A stretch of DNA of 64,000 nt from Semisulcospira habei (taxonomy: Eukaryota > Mollusca > Gastropoda > Semisulcospiridae), in NCBI GenBank assembly GCA_036245525.1, contig BTPG01000007.1, positions 120,475,132 through 120,539,131 of the forward strand, given 5' to 3'. The position numbers were made by a program, and so were the translations under genes. Positions 31,731 to 42,210 of this stretch are shown piece by piece; within the stretch, counting starts at the first letter, position 1; each line of letters opens with the position of its first letter. Under the pieces are notes generated by a model, which was not told the origin of the DNA, searched no databases, and saw only the letters and a list, made by a program, of their open reading frames with translations.

Positions 31731-34700
31731 GTGTAGAGTGTTCATGGAGAAGTAGTACCTTTGACTTTTCAGCCAGCAGCGCCTCTTGGGGCAGGCGGGA
31801 GCACTGGTCTTCACATGGCACTCAACTCTCACAGCTGGCTCCAGGTCCTTTACCTAGCCACACCCCGGTAACCGCTTCTGCTGGCGGGCGAAACGTTGTG
31901 AGGGGCTGACGCGTCTCTCAGTCAGTTGAAATACTTGGAGAGGAGACGGGCGCCGCCAAGTTCGCCTAAGCCCATTGAAAGGACTGATGGAAAAGCAACA
32001 GAATAAGAATAACATGCCGGATCGGTCGGGGCCCGGATCACCAACGACCGCGCACCCCATTGGAGGTCTCCAGGGTGGGGGCGACAAGTGTGTTACTGGA
32101 ACCAAACCCACCATCAAGCTGCCCACGCAAGGAATAACTATCGGAACTTGGAACGTTCGCACACTCTACCAGTGCGGCAAAGTGAAGGAACTCACCCACG
32201 AGTTGAAGCGCTATCGCTGGGACATTGTAGGACTTGCAGAAGTTCGATGGACAGGCTTCGGAGAAACAACAACAGATGAAGGCCATAAAATCTGGTTCAG
32301 CGGAAAAGAAACCAAGCACGAACATGGCGTAGCTTTTATCGTAAGGAAAGAGGTGGCTGGAACTGTCATCAGCTGCACCCCCGTGTCAAGCAGACTAATC
32401 TCCATCCGCATCTCCGCCCGACCGCACAACATCACTATCATTCAAGTATACGCTCCAACAGCAGATCATGATGATGAAGAATTAGAAGAATTTTACGAAC
32501 AACTGGACAACATCATCAAGAAAACACCTAAGAAAGACATTCTGACTGTCCTCGGTGACTGGAATGCAAAGATCGGCCCTGACGCCTACCAACAATGGGC
32601 AGGAACAGCTGGCAAGTTTGGCCTTGGAGAAACAAACGACAGAGGCCTGCGACTTTTAGAGTTCGCACAGAGTCACCGTCTCACCGTTGCTAATACCCTC
32701 CATCCACACAAGAAGTCAAGAACAGTGACATGGCAATCGCCAGGAGGCCTGGTCCATAACCAGATTGACTTCATCTTGCTGCCTCGACGATTCAAATCCA
32801 GCATTAACAAAGCACAAACGAGGTCCTTTCCTGGCGCTGATATTGGCAGCGACCACAACCTCGTCCTTACTAGCCTCAAGTTGAAGCTGGCATTGAAACG
32901 AGATAGCAAGAGCCCTCGCATCAGATTCGACCTCCAGAAGCTAAAAGACCCGGAAGTAGAAGAGCTCTTCCAAGCCCAGGTGGGAGGCAGATTTGCAGCC
33001 TTGGCTACTTTGGACTGCGACGTAGACACCCTTGCTGGAAATATAAAAGAGGTGTTACTTTCTACAGCAGAAGAAGTGCTGGGGAAGCAGAGGAAGCGCA
33101 AACAGCCCTGGGTCACCGATGACATCCTCGATCTCTGTGATGAGAGGAGAGCCTGGAAGAAAAAGAGAGGCCAAGACCTCACATCAGCAAACAAGTACAG
33201 ACTTGTCAACAAGAAGATCAGGAAGAGGATGAAAGAAGCCAAAGAAGATTGGATTGAAGACCAGTGTTGTAGCGTGGAAGAGGGCATGGCAAACGGCAAC
33301 AGCAAGAAGGCTTATGAAACGCTAAGGACCCTCACCAAGACTCAACAGCGAACAGCCACAGTCATCGAAGACAGCAGCGGCCAACTCCTTACGGAAAACA
33401 CTGCTGTACTAAACAGATGGACTGAGTACTGCCGAGACTTGTATAACTACAAGGCTGAGCCAGACACCAGCATCCTCCAAAACAACCAGGCTGGGGCCAG
33501 GAAGGCTGAAGACCTGCCAGTGTTAGCTGAAGAGGTGGAAGCAGCCGTACGCAGCCTGAAGGGAGGAAAGTCTCCAGGTGTAGACAACATACCTGCTGAA
33601 CTGTTGAAACATGGAGGAGAAGTAACAACGAAGGTCCTCACTACACTCTGTCAAAAGATCTGGGAGCAAAAGAAATGGCCAGTAGAATGGACACAGTCTC
33701 TAGTGATCCCGCTCCCCAAGAAAGGAAACATGAAACAGTGCCAGAACTACAGAACTATCAGTCTGATAAGTCACCCTAGCAAAGTAATGCTTAGAATCAT
33801 TCTCAACCGCCTCAAAACTTTCGCCGAGGAACTGCTGGCAGAAGAACAGGCTGGCTTCAGAGTTGGAAGAAGCACTGTAGAGCAGATTTTCAACTGCCGC
33901 GTCCTGATCGAGAAACATCTGCAGCATCAGCGCGAACTCTACCACAACTTCATTGATTTCAGGAAAGCATTTGATCGCGTCTGGCACGACGGACTCTGGC
34001 AAGTCATGAGATCGTTCAACATAGAGGAGGGACTGATCCAAATGATAGAAGCGCTTTACAAGAACGCCTGCAGCGCGGTTCTACTTAACAATCAGTCAGG
34101 CGAGTTCTTCAGGACGACGATCGGTGTCCGTCAAGGATGCCTGCTCTCTCCTGTCCTTTTCAACATATTCCTGGAGAAGATCATGCAGGAAACCCTCCAC
34201 GACCACCATACTTCAATCTCTATTGGTGGCAGATCCCTGTGCAATCTTCGATTCGCAGACGATATTGACCTCATGGCAGGCAGCAATAGTGAGCTCCAAA
34301 ACCTGACAGACAAACTTTCAAGTAGCGCAGGGTCTTATGGCATGGAGATCAGTACGGATAAAAGCAAAGTGATGATCAACACCACAAGCGACAGCAGCAG
34401 CAACATTCACATGAACGGCCAGAAGCTAGAAGAGGTCAATAGCTTCAAGTACTTGGGAGCCACCCTGTCCAAAGACGGTAGTTGCGTAGCAGAGATCCGT
34501 ATCAGGATAGGTACAGCAACATCCGCAATGGCCAGGCTGGACAGGATATGGCGAAGTAACTCCATCAGCTTCACCATCAAGTACAGGCTTTACAAGTCCC
34601 TCGTAGTGTCTATTCTACTCTACGGCTGTGAGACTTGGACACTGCTTGCAGACTCAGAAAAGAAAATCCAGGCCTTTGAGAACAAGTGCCTGAGGAAGTT

Positions 34701-35067
34701 GCTCCACATCTCGTACCGCGAGCACAAAACCAACGAATATGTACGGAGCATCGTCACCTCCCTGGTGGGCCCACATGAACCTCTTCTGGCAACCGTGAAA
34801 CGGCGCAAGCTTGCTTGGTTTGGCCACGTGACCCGACACAACACCTTGTCCAAGACTATCCTCCAAGGCACTCTCGAAGGAAGTAGTCGGCGAGGTCGTC
34901 AGAGAAAGAGTTGGGTCGCAAACATAAAAGAATGGACCGAACTCGAGATGCCAGACTTGCTTGCCACCGCCCAAAATAGAACTCAGTGGAGAGCACTGTC
35001 TGTTGCTGCTGCCTTTCAGTCCCCCCAACGCCCAGTTCGGGCAAGGGACTGATGATGATGATGATGA
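31731..35067 (+). mobile_element. Full-length RTE-clade (BovB-like) LINE
   Basis: The element is flanked by an exact 12-bp duplication TCATAGTTGCGG (31719-31730 and 35068-35079). It has a 256-bp 5' leader, one long open frame, and a very short 3' end: the stop codon merges into a (GAT)n tail. This is the standard RTE plan. Identical duplications and an unbroken frame point to a recent insertion. It sits in the sense direction in intron 1 of the T-box gene. Confidence 0.93.
31987..35052 (+). CDS. RTE retrotransposon endonuclease / reverse transcriptase
   Basis: The protein nicks target DNA and copies its own RNA into it (target-primed reverse transcription). The frame encodes 1021 residues from ATG 31987; an in-frame TGA lies at 31927. 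The N-terminal AP-type endonuclease (about 48-300) keeps the catalytic set: GTWNVR (N56), AEVRW (E85), GDWNAKIG (D191, N193) and SDH (D289, H290). The reverse transcriptase (about 510-790) has KSPGVDNIPAELLK, IDFRKAFD with D657, VRQGCLLSP and FADD at 756-759. The C-terminus carries LLYGCETWTL and the WFGHVTRH...SRRGRQRKSW region usual in RTE proteins. The length is typical of BovB-like elements. No frameshift or missing catalytic residue is seen, so it could be active, but transcription is not shown. Host proteins named craniofacial development protein 2-like derive from this type of sequence. Confidence 0.96.
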   Translation: MEKQQNKNNMPDRSGPGSPTTAHPIGGLQGGGDKCVTGTKPTIKLPTQGITIGTWNVRTLYQCGKVKELTHELKRYRWDIVGLAEVRWTGFGETTTDEGHKIWFSGKETKHEHGVAFIVRKEVAGTVISCTPVSSRLISIRISARPHNITIIQVYAPTADHDDEELEEFYEQLDNIIKKTPKKDILTVLGDWNAKIGPDAYQQWAGTAGKFGLGETNDRGLRLLEFAQSHRLTVANTLHPHKKSRTVTWQSPGGLVHNQIDFILLPRRFKSSINKAQTRSFPGADIGSDHNLVLTSLKLKLALKRDSKSPRIRFDLQKLKDPEVEELFQAQVGGRFAALATLDCDVDTLAGNIKEVLLSTAEEVLGKQRKRKQPWVTDDILDLCDERRAWKKKRGQDLTSANKYRLVNKKIRKRMKEAKEDWIEDQCCSVEEGMANGNSKKAYETLRTLTKTQQRTATVIEDSSGQLLTENTAVLNRWTEYCRDLYNYKAEPDTSILQNNQAGARKAEDLPVLAEEVEAAVRSLKGGKSPGVDNIPAELLKHGGEVTTKVLTTLCQKIWEQKKWPVEWTQSLVIPLPKKGNMKQCQNYRTISLISHPSKVMLRIILNRLKTFAEELLAEEQAGFRVGRSTVEQIFNCRVLIEKHLQHQRELYHNFIDFRKAFDRVWHDGLWQVMRSFNIEEGLIQMIEALYKNACSAVLLNNQSGEFFRTTIGVRQGCLLSPVLFNIFLEKIMQETLHDHHTSISIGGRSLCNLRFADDIDLMAGSNSELQNLTDKLSSSAGSYGMEISTDKSKVMINTTSDSSSNIHMNGQKLEEVNSFKYLGATLSKDGSCVAEIRIRIGTATSAMARLDRIWRSNSISFTIKYRLYKSLVVSILLYGCETWTLLADSEKKIQAFENKCLRKLLHISYREHKTNEYVRSIVTSLVGPHEPLLATVKRRKLAWFGHVTRHNTLSKTILQGTLEGSSRRGRQRKSWVANIKEWTELEMPDLLATAQNRTQWRALSVAAAFQSPQRPVRARD

Positions 35068-35124
35068 TCATAGTTGCGGCTATTGTATCACTGAGAGATT
35101 GATTCTGCCCTCGCTTTACGTCTG

Positions 35125-35182
35125 CAAGAGGCATTGAGTGTCATGAGCTCCATGCAGGGGCTCATGACACTCTATGCCTCTT
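35125..35182. repeat. Family A palindrome with paired arm changes
   Basis: GCATTGAGTGTCATGAGC pairs with GGCTCATGACACTCTATGCC. The family has GATTCT or GATCCT here; this copy has GAGTGT on the left and the exact complement ACACTC on the right. Confidence 0.92.
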
Positions 35183-35872
35183 ACTACACTGGCCTCACGC
35201 ACTTACATAATTATTTGCTGATTCGACGGAGTTCGACGGAACTATTAAAGAACTCTTTGCCGACTTCGCCTCCTGCTGTTCAGTGCCAGAGTGCAACTGG
35301 CTTCTCATCTAGGTCTTCTTGATCTGTGATTATGTGACCTTTGTGTGATGTTTTCTCTGATACAGCCCACCGCCGTAAGGTCCAAAATCACATGCCATCG
35401 ATCGCACAGTTTATAGAGTCTCCAGCTTTGCCTTTTTCATTGCAGCGCTTGCAGAAGCGTGCCGTGTAACACTGATGACACCGTTTGTGTAGGAGGCGAC
35501 ACTGTGTCCAGTCCTATACCGTTAAACACTGCACTGGACGAAAAATCGACTGTGATGCTTAACTTAAGTAATAGTGCCTGTGTGCTTTGTTTTGTAAAAC
35601 CCGCAAGCTCTTAAACTGTCATGGTCGTTCGATCTGGGTTAACTGACCCTGGCAGTGAAAGGTCTGATATAAAACTGAGCCGCCCGACACAGGTTTTATT
35701 GCGATATCTATCATATACACTCCATATCTGCATGTTTAAATGCATTTAAATATGTCAAATGCCGTATCTAACTGCATGTGAATTGCAAGATATTTTTTTA
35801 TCATGTCTTTCGGCTGAGGAACAATGATGAAAATTGGCCTAAAAGTAGTAGCGTAATTCCTTGAGGCGTCTT

Positions 35873-35935
35873 CAGGAAGCATAGATCCTCATGAGCCCCC
35901 CGCACTTTGCGGGGGCTGATGAGGATCTGTTCCTC
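35873..35935. repeat. Family A palindrome
   Basis: GAAGCATAGATCCTCATGAG pairs with CTGATGAGGATCTGTTCC around CCCCCCGCACTTTGCGGGGG. Confidence 0.88.
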
Positions 35936-36049
35936 ATGAGAGTGTGAGTGAAACTCCCTGAAATATGCTGAGAACAATTCTCAAGCTCTATCCTTCTTAA
36001 GTTTGCAAGAGGCTTTCGTAAGCCCCAGCAGCTATTATCTTTCGTCTTG

Positions 36050-36115
36050 CAAGAGCCACAGATTCTCATGAGACCCCTGCAACTGCAGGGGTCCATGCGA
36101 ATCTATTATTCTTGC
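36050..36115. repeat. Family A palindrome
   Basis: CAAGAGCCACAGATTCTCAT pairs with CATGCGAATCTATTATTCTT around ACCCCTGCAACTGCAGGGGT, where A and T flank the centre on both arms. Confidence 0.87.
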
Positions 36116-36354
36116 TGGCTGATACATTCCTATCTACATCCTTAAACTGCGAAATTCTTATAATTTCAAACTCCAACTGTTCATAAGAAATCGATAATAA
36201 ATTGTCTGCAAAGACGTACAGTCTTTGACGTTCTGAAGGTATGACTTGGAAGCATGAATGATGGATATGGCAATATGATATGGGAATAGCGCATGAGAAA
36301 TGTATCATTTTCGTTACGGTTGCGAAATTCTTCATTCTAGACGGATCTGGAACC

Positions 36355-36480
36355 CACACCAAAAGGACAACTGCCAAGCATGTACTAACATGCAAAGAAA
36401 TTTACAGCACAGATACACTCTTAGAAATGACAAGTACAATACAATAAATTGTGTTGTACTCGTCATTTCTAAACGTGTTT
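36355..36480. repeat. Family L hairpin
   Basis: TTAGAAATGACAAGTACAAT pairs with GTTGTACTCGTCATTTCTAA. The left lead CAAAAGGACAACTGCCAAGC matches the copy at 39706 (AAAAAGGTGACTGCCAAAAG). Confidence 0.75.
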
Positions 36481-37086
36481 CTTTCTTTGATGGGAATTTC
36501 TCGACAGATCTGGTTTACAATTCACGAATAGGAAGGGGGGGGGGGATGGGGGTGGGGGGGGGGGGTGGTGGAAGAAAAAAAACCAAACGGTTTGGTTTGA
36601 ATAAAATATTCTGTCCTATTGTTCATAACAGTAGGCTAAAACTTCATATTTTTGGACCCAGTAGACGTTTTCAGACTGCTTCATAATTCGGAAACCGGAC
36701 AACAGGCTACACTATAAGTTATTTATAGCATGGGTCCGTGCAGTAGCCCCTGCTACCAATAACATATTTGTTCTCATTCCTCCACTATTTTCGTAAAATC
36801 AATCAAGAAGAAATCGTCTGACCTGGATCGCGCCAGACATGACTGAGGTCAAAGAATTATACATTTATTCATAATAGACTTACGACGAAATTTAAAATCT
36901 TAGTCGCTAAAAGGGTTATTGTAGCGAGGTCACATGGTACAGTTCGGGTTAAAGGGATTGGTCATGTGACATAGGAATGAAAACAAAGTCTTATTGTCAT
37001 AGTTTGATAAAGCCGACGATTTTAATCTGTCTTTATGCATGGGAAACTGAACAGCCTATTAGGTCGTTTTACTAGAGTCAGCCGAC

Positions 37087-37087
<1 letters not shown>

Positions 37088-37123
<36 letters not shown>
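37088..37123. repeat. Poly-T tract
   Basis: About 36 consecutive T. Confidence 0.96.
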
Positions 37124-37126
<3 letters not shown>

Positions 37127-37212
37127 GCTCGCCTTCATGTAATGAAAGCCCGTCTACAGTGGAAAAGTGATGAAGTGCAAAATATACCATACATTTATTG
37201 ACCGTCTGACCG

Positions 37213-37262
37213 TTAACCCTTCGTCTGTCGGTAGCGCTTTTCGTCGAGATGATTCCTGCAGA
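37213..37262. mobile_element. Family D single arm
   Basis: TTAACCCTTCGTCTGTCGGT, AGCGCTTTTCGTCGAGATGA and TTCCTGCAG match one arm and the centre. The second arm is missing. Confidence 0.8.
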
Positions 37263-37569
37263 AAGATTCATTCATGTACTAGCCCATTATCATTAGTCTT
37301 TACGGTCTTACAATAAAGACACTAACCAAATGATGTTAATGCTCACACACCGTCTTACGGTCTTTCAATTAAAGACGCTATCCAGATAGATGCGTAGGTT
37401 CACCAACCGAATTCTAAAACTTTCGTCAGTGATACGAATGTACCCCATTTTGAAAAAAAAACACCAGGTGCGTGTCTAAACAAAACGAACTGGGGGCACG
37501 CCTGCATCAGGTTTTCACCGTTAAACAGAAAAAAGATCCACGACATTGTCCGCAATTACGCAGTGAGCA

Positions 37570-37612
37570 CACACTGCTCGGGCTGACGTCAGCCGCGCCA
37601 GCCCGAAGACAT
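37570..37612. repeat. Degraded family G fragment
   Basis: CTGCTCGGGCTGACGTCAGC and CAGCCCGAAGAC are the outer parts of the arms. The long inner part is deleted. Confidence 0.55.
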
Positions 37613-37977
37613 GGAAAAAGCGTACCGACTGATTAATCTGAATTTGTTAACTTTTTGCGCGTCTCGTACAGACGCCTAGTATTACACGGTTTAGGCTTGA
37701 CATTTCAGATTTTAAGAACACGTTCAGTGACATTAAAACGTAGGGCTGCAGACTTTGACGAGAGAGTGGTATAATCACAGTATTGAATGCACAAGCTGTC
37801 AGGCTCAGCGTCTCTGTTTTGCAAAACAAATGATGCGAGCGTGAGTAAGCAGTTACAGTTGGTTGTATGTATTCTATGCCAAAAGGGTGACTGCCTAGCG
37901 TGTAGAAATGCACACGAGAAGATAACAAACAAAGAATGAACTTGGACGAAACAATCTGCTAAACGTTTAGAATCGAC

Positions 37978-38156
37978 AAGCAAGCAAGCAAGCAAGCAAA
38001 CACCCAACCAACCAACCAAATAAACCAAAACCAAAACCAAAACCAAAACCAACCAACCAACCAACCAACCAACCAACCAACCAACCAACCAACCAACCAA
38101 CCAACCAACCAACCAACCAACCAACCAACCAACCAACCAACCAACCAACCAACCAA
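37978..38156. repeat. (CAAG)n / (CCAA)n microsatellite
   Basis: Short CAAG and CCAAAA runs, then about 27 CCAA units. Confidence 0.96.
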
Positions 38157-38235
38157 ACGGACAACACAACCCAAGAAAGAAAGTTGAAAGTTTAAGAGAT
38201 AGGCAGGATAAAAAGCACTAGTATTGAGAAGTTTG

Positions 38236-38505
38236 TTAGTTAATTATTTAGGTTTAACTCCGAGCAGGCGCCTAAGGCCATCTTACGGCGGAGTATTGGC
38301 GAGTTGAGTGCACCCTATACCGTTAATCATAGATCAAGAAGAAGAAGAAGGTTTGATGATCATGCACTCGAAGGCGGACAAGCACCATAATGTAAGCATT
38401 TTTGACTAGATAGGAATGAGAAAAAATCCACCAGACGATTCGAACTCGGAACCCCTTAAACGGCACTACCCAATGAGCTGCGCATCTCCGTGCTGAATTC
38501 GGTAG
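38236..38505 (-). mobile_element. tRNA-derived SINE
   Basis: Read on the minus strand, it starts near 38505 with GCGCAGCTCATTGGGTAG (A-box-like) and GAGTTCGAATCG (B-box-like). A body of about 130 bp follows, with a GTTCTTCTT-type run. The tail is CCGCCGTAAGATGGCCTTAG, GCGCCTGCTCGGAGTTAAAC and AATAATTAACTAAC. The same tail is seen alone at 1229 and 29348. No clear target duplication. Confidence 0.72.
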
Positions 38506-38886
38506 TGTTTGCGATCTTCACCTCATAAATATCAGCCCATAAAAACAACAACAACAAAAACCCAAACCGACAAGCATGTGGATGCCACAATGATCGAGTT
38601 GTCGCTTGTCTGCGGCGGGAGACTATACGTGATGCGCTCGGGGAGGGTGGGGGGGGGGGGGGATTGGTGGGAAGTAATCACGTAAAAGTAAGATGTCTCC
38701 ACCGCAGGCGCATCAGTTTCTCGCCAGGAACAAGAAAGCTAGATTGTGCCGTTTAATGAGATCTGGCAAAAAGGTCAGCAATATTTCAAAACTGCTGCAT
38801 GGCAGTTAGGCCGCAGTTTTACGAGCAGTTTATGCGACTGTGACTGTACTGAATTGTGATTGACAAACTCGAAATGAGTTCCGTCT

Positions 38887-38951
38887 GCACGAGGTATAGA
38901 TCTTCATGAGCCCCCGCATTGCGGGGCCTCATGAAGATCTATGCCTCATGC
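38887..38951. repeat. Family A palindrome
   Basis: GAGGTATAGATCTTCATGAG pairs with CTCATGAAGATCTATGCCTC. The GATCTTC variant is present on both arms. Confidence 0.92.
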
Positions 38952-39303
38952 TGTATTTGTTTACATCTTTGTTTCTGAACTGTAGGTAAAAGGCTGTCTG
39001 CCGCCCAGTCAGTCTAGGTTGATACTCTGTAACTTTTAATATCTAATAATGGAATAAAAATATGAAGGAAGAAAACAAAACGCGAAGAAAAGGAAAAAAA
39101 AAAAAAAAAAAGAAAAAGAAGAAGAAGACAGGAAAGGAGTCACGGGACTGTGCAGTCGATGAACGAATGAATTATTGTGCTCAACAAACTTGAGTCTTAG
39201 TACAGAATACGATCTATAGCTGTACTTTGTATCTAAGAGGAACTTTTCGGTTTTTGGTCCGTCTTGCTGATGCAGCTTGTAGGCGTGTATGTAAAGAAAA
39301 CGA

Positions 39304-39508
39304 ACCAACTCCTTTCAATGCCGAGAAAGACTGAACATCATCCAACTGCAAGAGGTATAGATCCTCATGAGTCCCCGCAGTTGCGGGGGCTCATGAGGAT
39401 CTATGCTTCTTGCTTACACCACTTTGAATCCATGTTCTTGGGACATTTAGTTTTTGTTATTGTTGTCGTAAATGAAGATCGCGAGTCAGCTGGCACTGTA
39501 CTGGTTAA
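39304..39508 (+). mobile_element. A-type MITE
   Basis: The left tip CCAACTCCTTTCAATGCCGA is a decayed TTAA end. The hairpin at 39349-39413 has perfect GATCCTCATGAG / CTCATGAGGATC arms. The right tip is GGCACTGTACTGGTTAA. Confidence 0.82.
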
Positions 39509-39705
39509 GGCAGAAGTCACGGGACTGAGCAGTTCAGGAACGAATGAATTATTGCCCTCAGACTAGAGTCTTATAATGGAACAAGATCTACGGCTGTACC
39601 TAACTACAGCTTTTTGGTTTTCTTAGTTGATGTATTATGTACCGCGTGCGGTTTGGCTCGTGCTATCACGTCCAGATCCCAATGTCTCTCAAAATACACT
39701 CAGAA

Positions 39706-39825
39706 TTCAGACCAAAAAGGTGACTGCCAAAAGTGTACAAAATGCAAAGAAACAAAGACAGAAACCTTCTTAGAAAGGACATGTACAACACAGCTGTGCT
39801 GTTGCACTTGTCCTTTATAATCGTT
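39706..39825. repeat. Family L hairpin
   Basis: TTAGAAAGGACATGTACAAC, then CACAGCTGTG, then GTTGCACTTGTCCTTTATAA. The lead AAAAAGGTGACTGCCAAAAG matches 36355. Confidence 0.75.
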
Positions 39826-39930
39826 CTCTCCTTTTTTTGTTGTTGCTTTGACCGACCAGATCTATGATCATTGGTCAATAATGGCCAGTTTCTCTCCCCT
39901 GACGGTGCTTTTACCAACTTTACTTGGTAG
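39826..39930 (+). mobile_element. Family K single arm
   Basis: CAGATCTATGATCATTGGTC, then TTTCTCTCCCCTGACGGTGC and CTTTACTTGGTAG match the right arm of the foldback at 2617-2916. Confidence 0.75.
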
Positions 39931-40044
39931 CCGAATTGCCGTGTTTGGTTCTGTTGTGCGTGTCTGTCTGTCTCTTCGTCTGTCCGCCTTTCTGTTACGC
40001 TCTTTCTGTTTCTCCCTGTGTTCCTTCCTTCCTCCCCCCCCCTC

Positions 40045-40047
<3 letters not shown>

Positions 40048-40086
<39 letters not shown>
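40048..40086. repeat. (CT)n microsatellite
   Basis: About 19 CT units. It ends exactly where LINE sequence begins. Confidence 0.95.
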
Positions 40087-40088
<2 letters not shown>

Positions 40089-42024
40089 GTCAGCTATTTG
40101 GCGCCTCCTGAATTCCCTTACCCGAGGCTCTAGTTCATCCCTAGTGATCTATCCGCGGACATGTTTAATAATCACTTCCTATCTGTTGCTGACGTTTTTT
40201 TTCAACACAAGGCAATGTCAATAATAAGTGTTTTGATGTTTTAATTGACTACTGCAATCAGTAAACTGTGTCTCCTTTTAGCATTCCATCGATTGCAGTA
40301 CATGAAGTAGGTAAATTCATAAGTAGTCTCGCGAACAAGAAGTCATTAGGCCCTGATGACATAAATCCTAAAGTTCTGAAACTATCTCTACCTTACATTT
40401 TTGAATCGCTGACATACATTTATAACCTGTGTCACCATCAGTGTGTATTTCCTACACACCTTAAACTTTCAAAAGTAATTCCACTACCGAAATCCAAGGA
40501 CAGAGGAAATCTGAATAATTATAGACCGATTTCGTTACTGTCCGTGTTAAGCAAACCTCTGCAGCGACATGTACACAAACATTTGTCTCAGTATTTAGAG
40601 TTAATTAATATGATTCATACCTTCCAGTTTGGGTTTCGTCCGAATTATTCCTGTCATACAGCGCTAAGCAGACTTGCAGATCAGTGGTTATCTAACGTAA
40701 ACAATTCTCAACTGACGGGTGTTATTTACCTTGACTTTAAGAAGGCTTTTGACCTGGTTAATCACGACACTCTGATAAGCAAACTTAGTCATTATTAAAA
40801 AAAAAAAACCGCCTCAGCAGTTTCCTTCTTTAGTTCATACTTAAAGTGAAGAAAGCAAAAGGTAGTTAATGGATCACACTTATACATCAATGATCTACCT
40901 CTTCACCTAACGTCCGAATCTGTCGAATGTGACTTGTTTGCTGACGATACTTCAATCCACACGGCAAATAAAAGCCTTAATGTGGTTGCAGAAAACCTAC
41001 AACAGAGCCTGGTGTGAACGTAACTCAATGAGTATCCATCCAGCAAAAACTAAGTCAATGGTAGTTGCGACACGCCAAAAACACCAACTAAGCCCCCTTT
41101 CCCTTGATTTGTCATTCGAAGGCAATTCTATTGAGCAAGTGTCTGAACACCGTCTCCTTGGAATTATCATGATCAGCTCAAGTGGAAGGCACACACACAC
41201 ATAAAGTGTGTAAAACTGTTTCAAGAAACATTTTCATGCTGTCCAAACTGAAGCACTTCACTGACTTTGAAACCAGGAAATTATTTTATTACGCATATAT
41301 TCAGACCCACATTAATTATGCTTCGACGGTGTGGGATGGCTGCAGAGATGTACATTTAAAGGACTGAACTCCTTACACAGACGAGCAGCGAAATTAATTT
41401 TACCCGATCCTACATAGACAACGGATGATAAGATTCACAAAGCGGGACTTCTTTCTCTCAAGAATCAGTTTGCATTCAACAAAGGTGTTTCAGTCCTGTT
41501 CAAGATTTGGAATGACAACACACCAAAATATCTAACCACCTGCTAGTCGGTCTCAGTCCCGCTATGGCGATACGAAAAGCCTGTATGTGGTACCCAAAAC
41601 CAGAATAAACTTATTTAAAACCAGTCTAGCATTCTCGAGGGCGACTTTGTGGAATTTGCTTCCATCCCACATGAAGACCACTCCAACGGTATCATGTTTC
41701 AAGAGAAGTCTTTTAAAACATTTATCTTCGCAGCCATTACTATCTGCAAGAGTTGCTTACTATACGTAGATATCAGTGTTTGCAAGTACCCATACTACTG
41801 CTGTGTGTATGTGTAGTGCTGCTGTGGTTATTTTAAAATCACCTTACCATTGCTCCCCCTCCCCCAACATACCCGTAGGCGTTGGTCATAAACATGTATT
41901 AATATAATGTAATTGTTGTGTTTGTCTGTAGATGTAGCAACGGCAGATTTGAAAAATGACATTGCCTCTGGCATTGTTAATATCTTTACCGTTGTAAAAT
42001 AAAGATTCATTGATTCATTGATTC
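40087..42024 (+). mobile_element. 5'-truncated, broken non-LTR retrotransposon
   Basis: It begins after (CT)n with a frame reading ADMFNNHFLSVAD, the linker before the reverse transcriptase. Then come NKKSLGPDDINPKVLK, NYRPISLLSVLSK and LDFKKAFDLVNHDTL (40268-40797). An A-run and a deletion remove the segment before LFADDTSIH (about 40940). C-terminal pieces continue in shifting frames (STVWDG at about 41320, LWNLLPSHMK at about 41650). The 3' UTR ends AATAAAGATTCATTG and is followed by (CT)n. The domain plan fits the CR1/Jockey group; the exact clade is not decided. It cannot be functional. Confidence 0.88.
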
Positions 42025-42131
42025 TCTCTCTTACTCTCTGTCTCTGTCTCTCTCTCTGTCTCTGTCTCTCTCTCTGTCTCTCTCTCTCTCCCTCTCTCTC
42101 TCTCTGTCTGTCTCTGTCTCTGTCTCTGTCG

Positions 42132-42196
<65 letters not shown>

Positions 42197-42210
42197 TCTC
42201 TCTCTCTCCC
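42025..42210. repeat. (CT)n/(CTGT)n microsatellite
   Basis: A CT/CTGT array lies between the first and second LINE copies. Confidence 0.95.

Noticed and set aside
31975..31986. TTG at 31975 as the start of the RTE protein
   Set aside because: A eukaryotic start should be ATG. The first in-frame ATG is at 31987, and the endonuclease domain starts well after it.
32673..33305. Minus-strand frame of 210 codons inside the RTE element
   Set aside because: It is a shadow of the plus-strand reverse-transcriptase frame, which has clear catalytic motifs.
36300..36686. 128-codon frame ending in a G-rich segment
   Set aside because: It spans the family L hairpin and a poly-G tract and shows no conserved motif.
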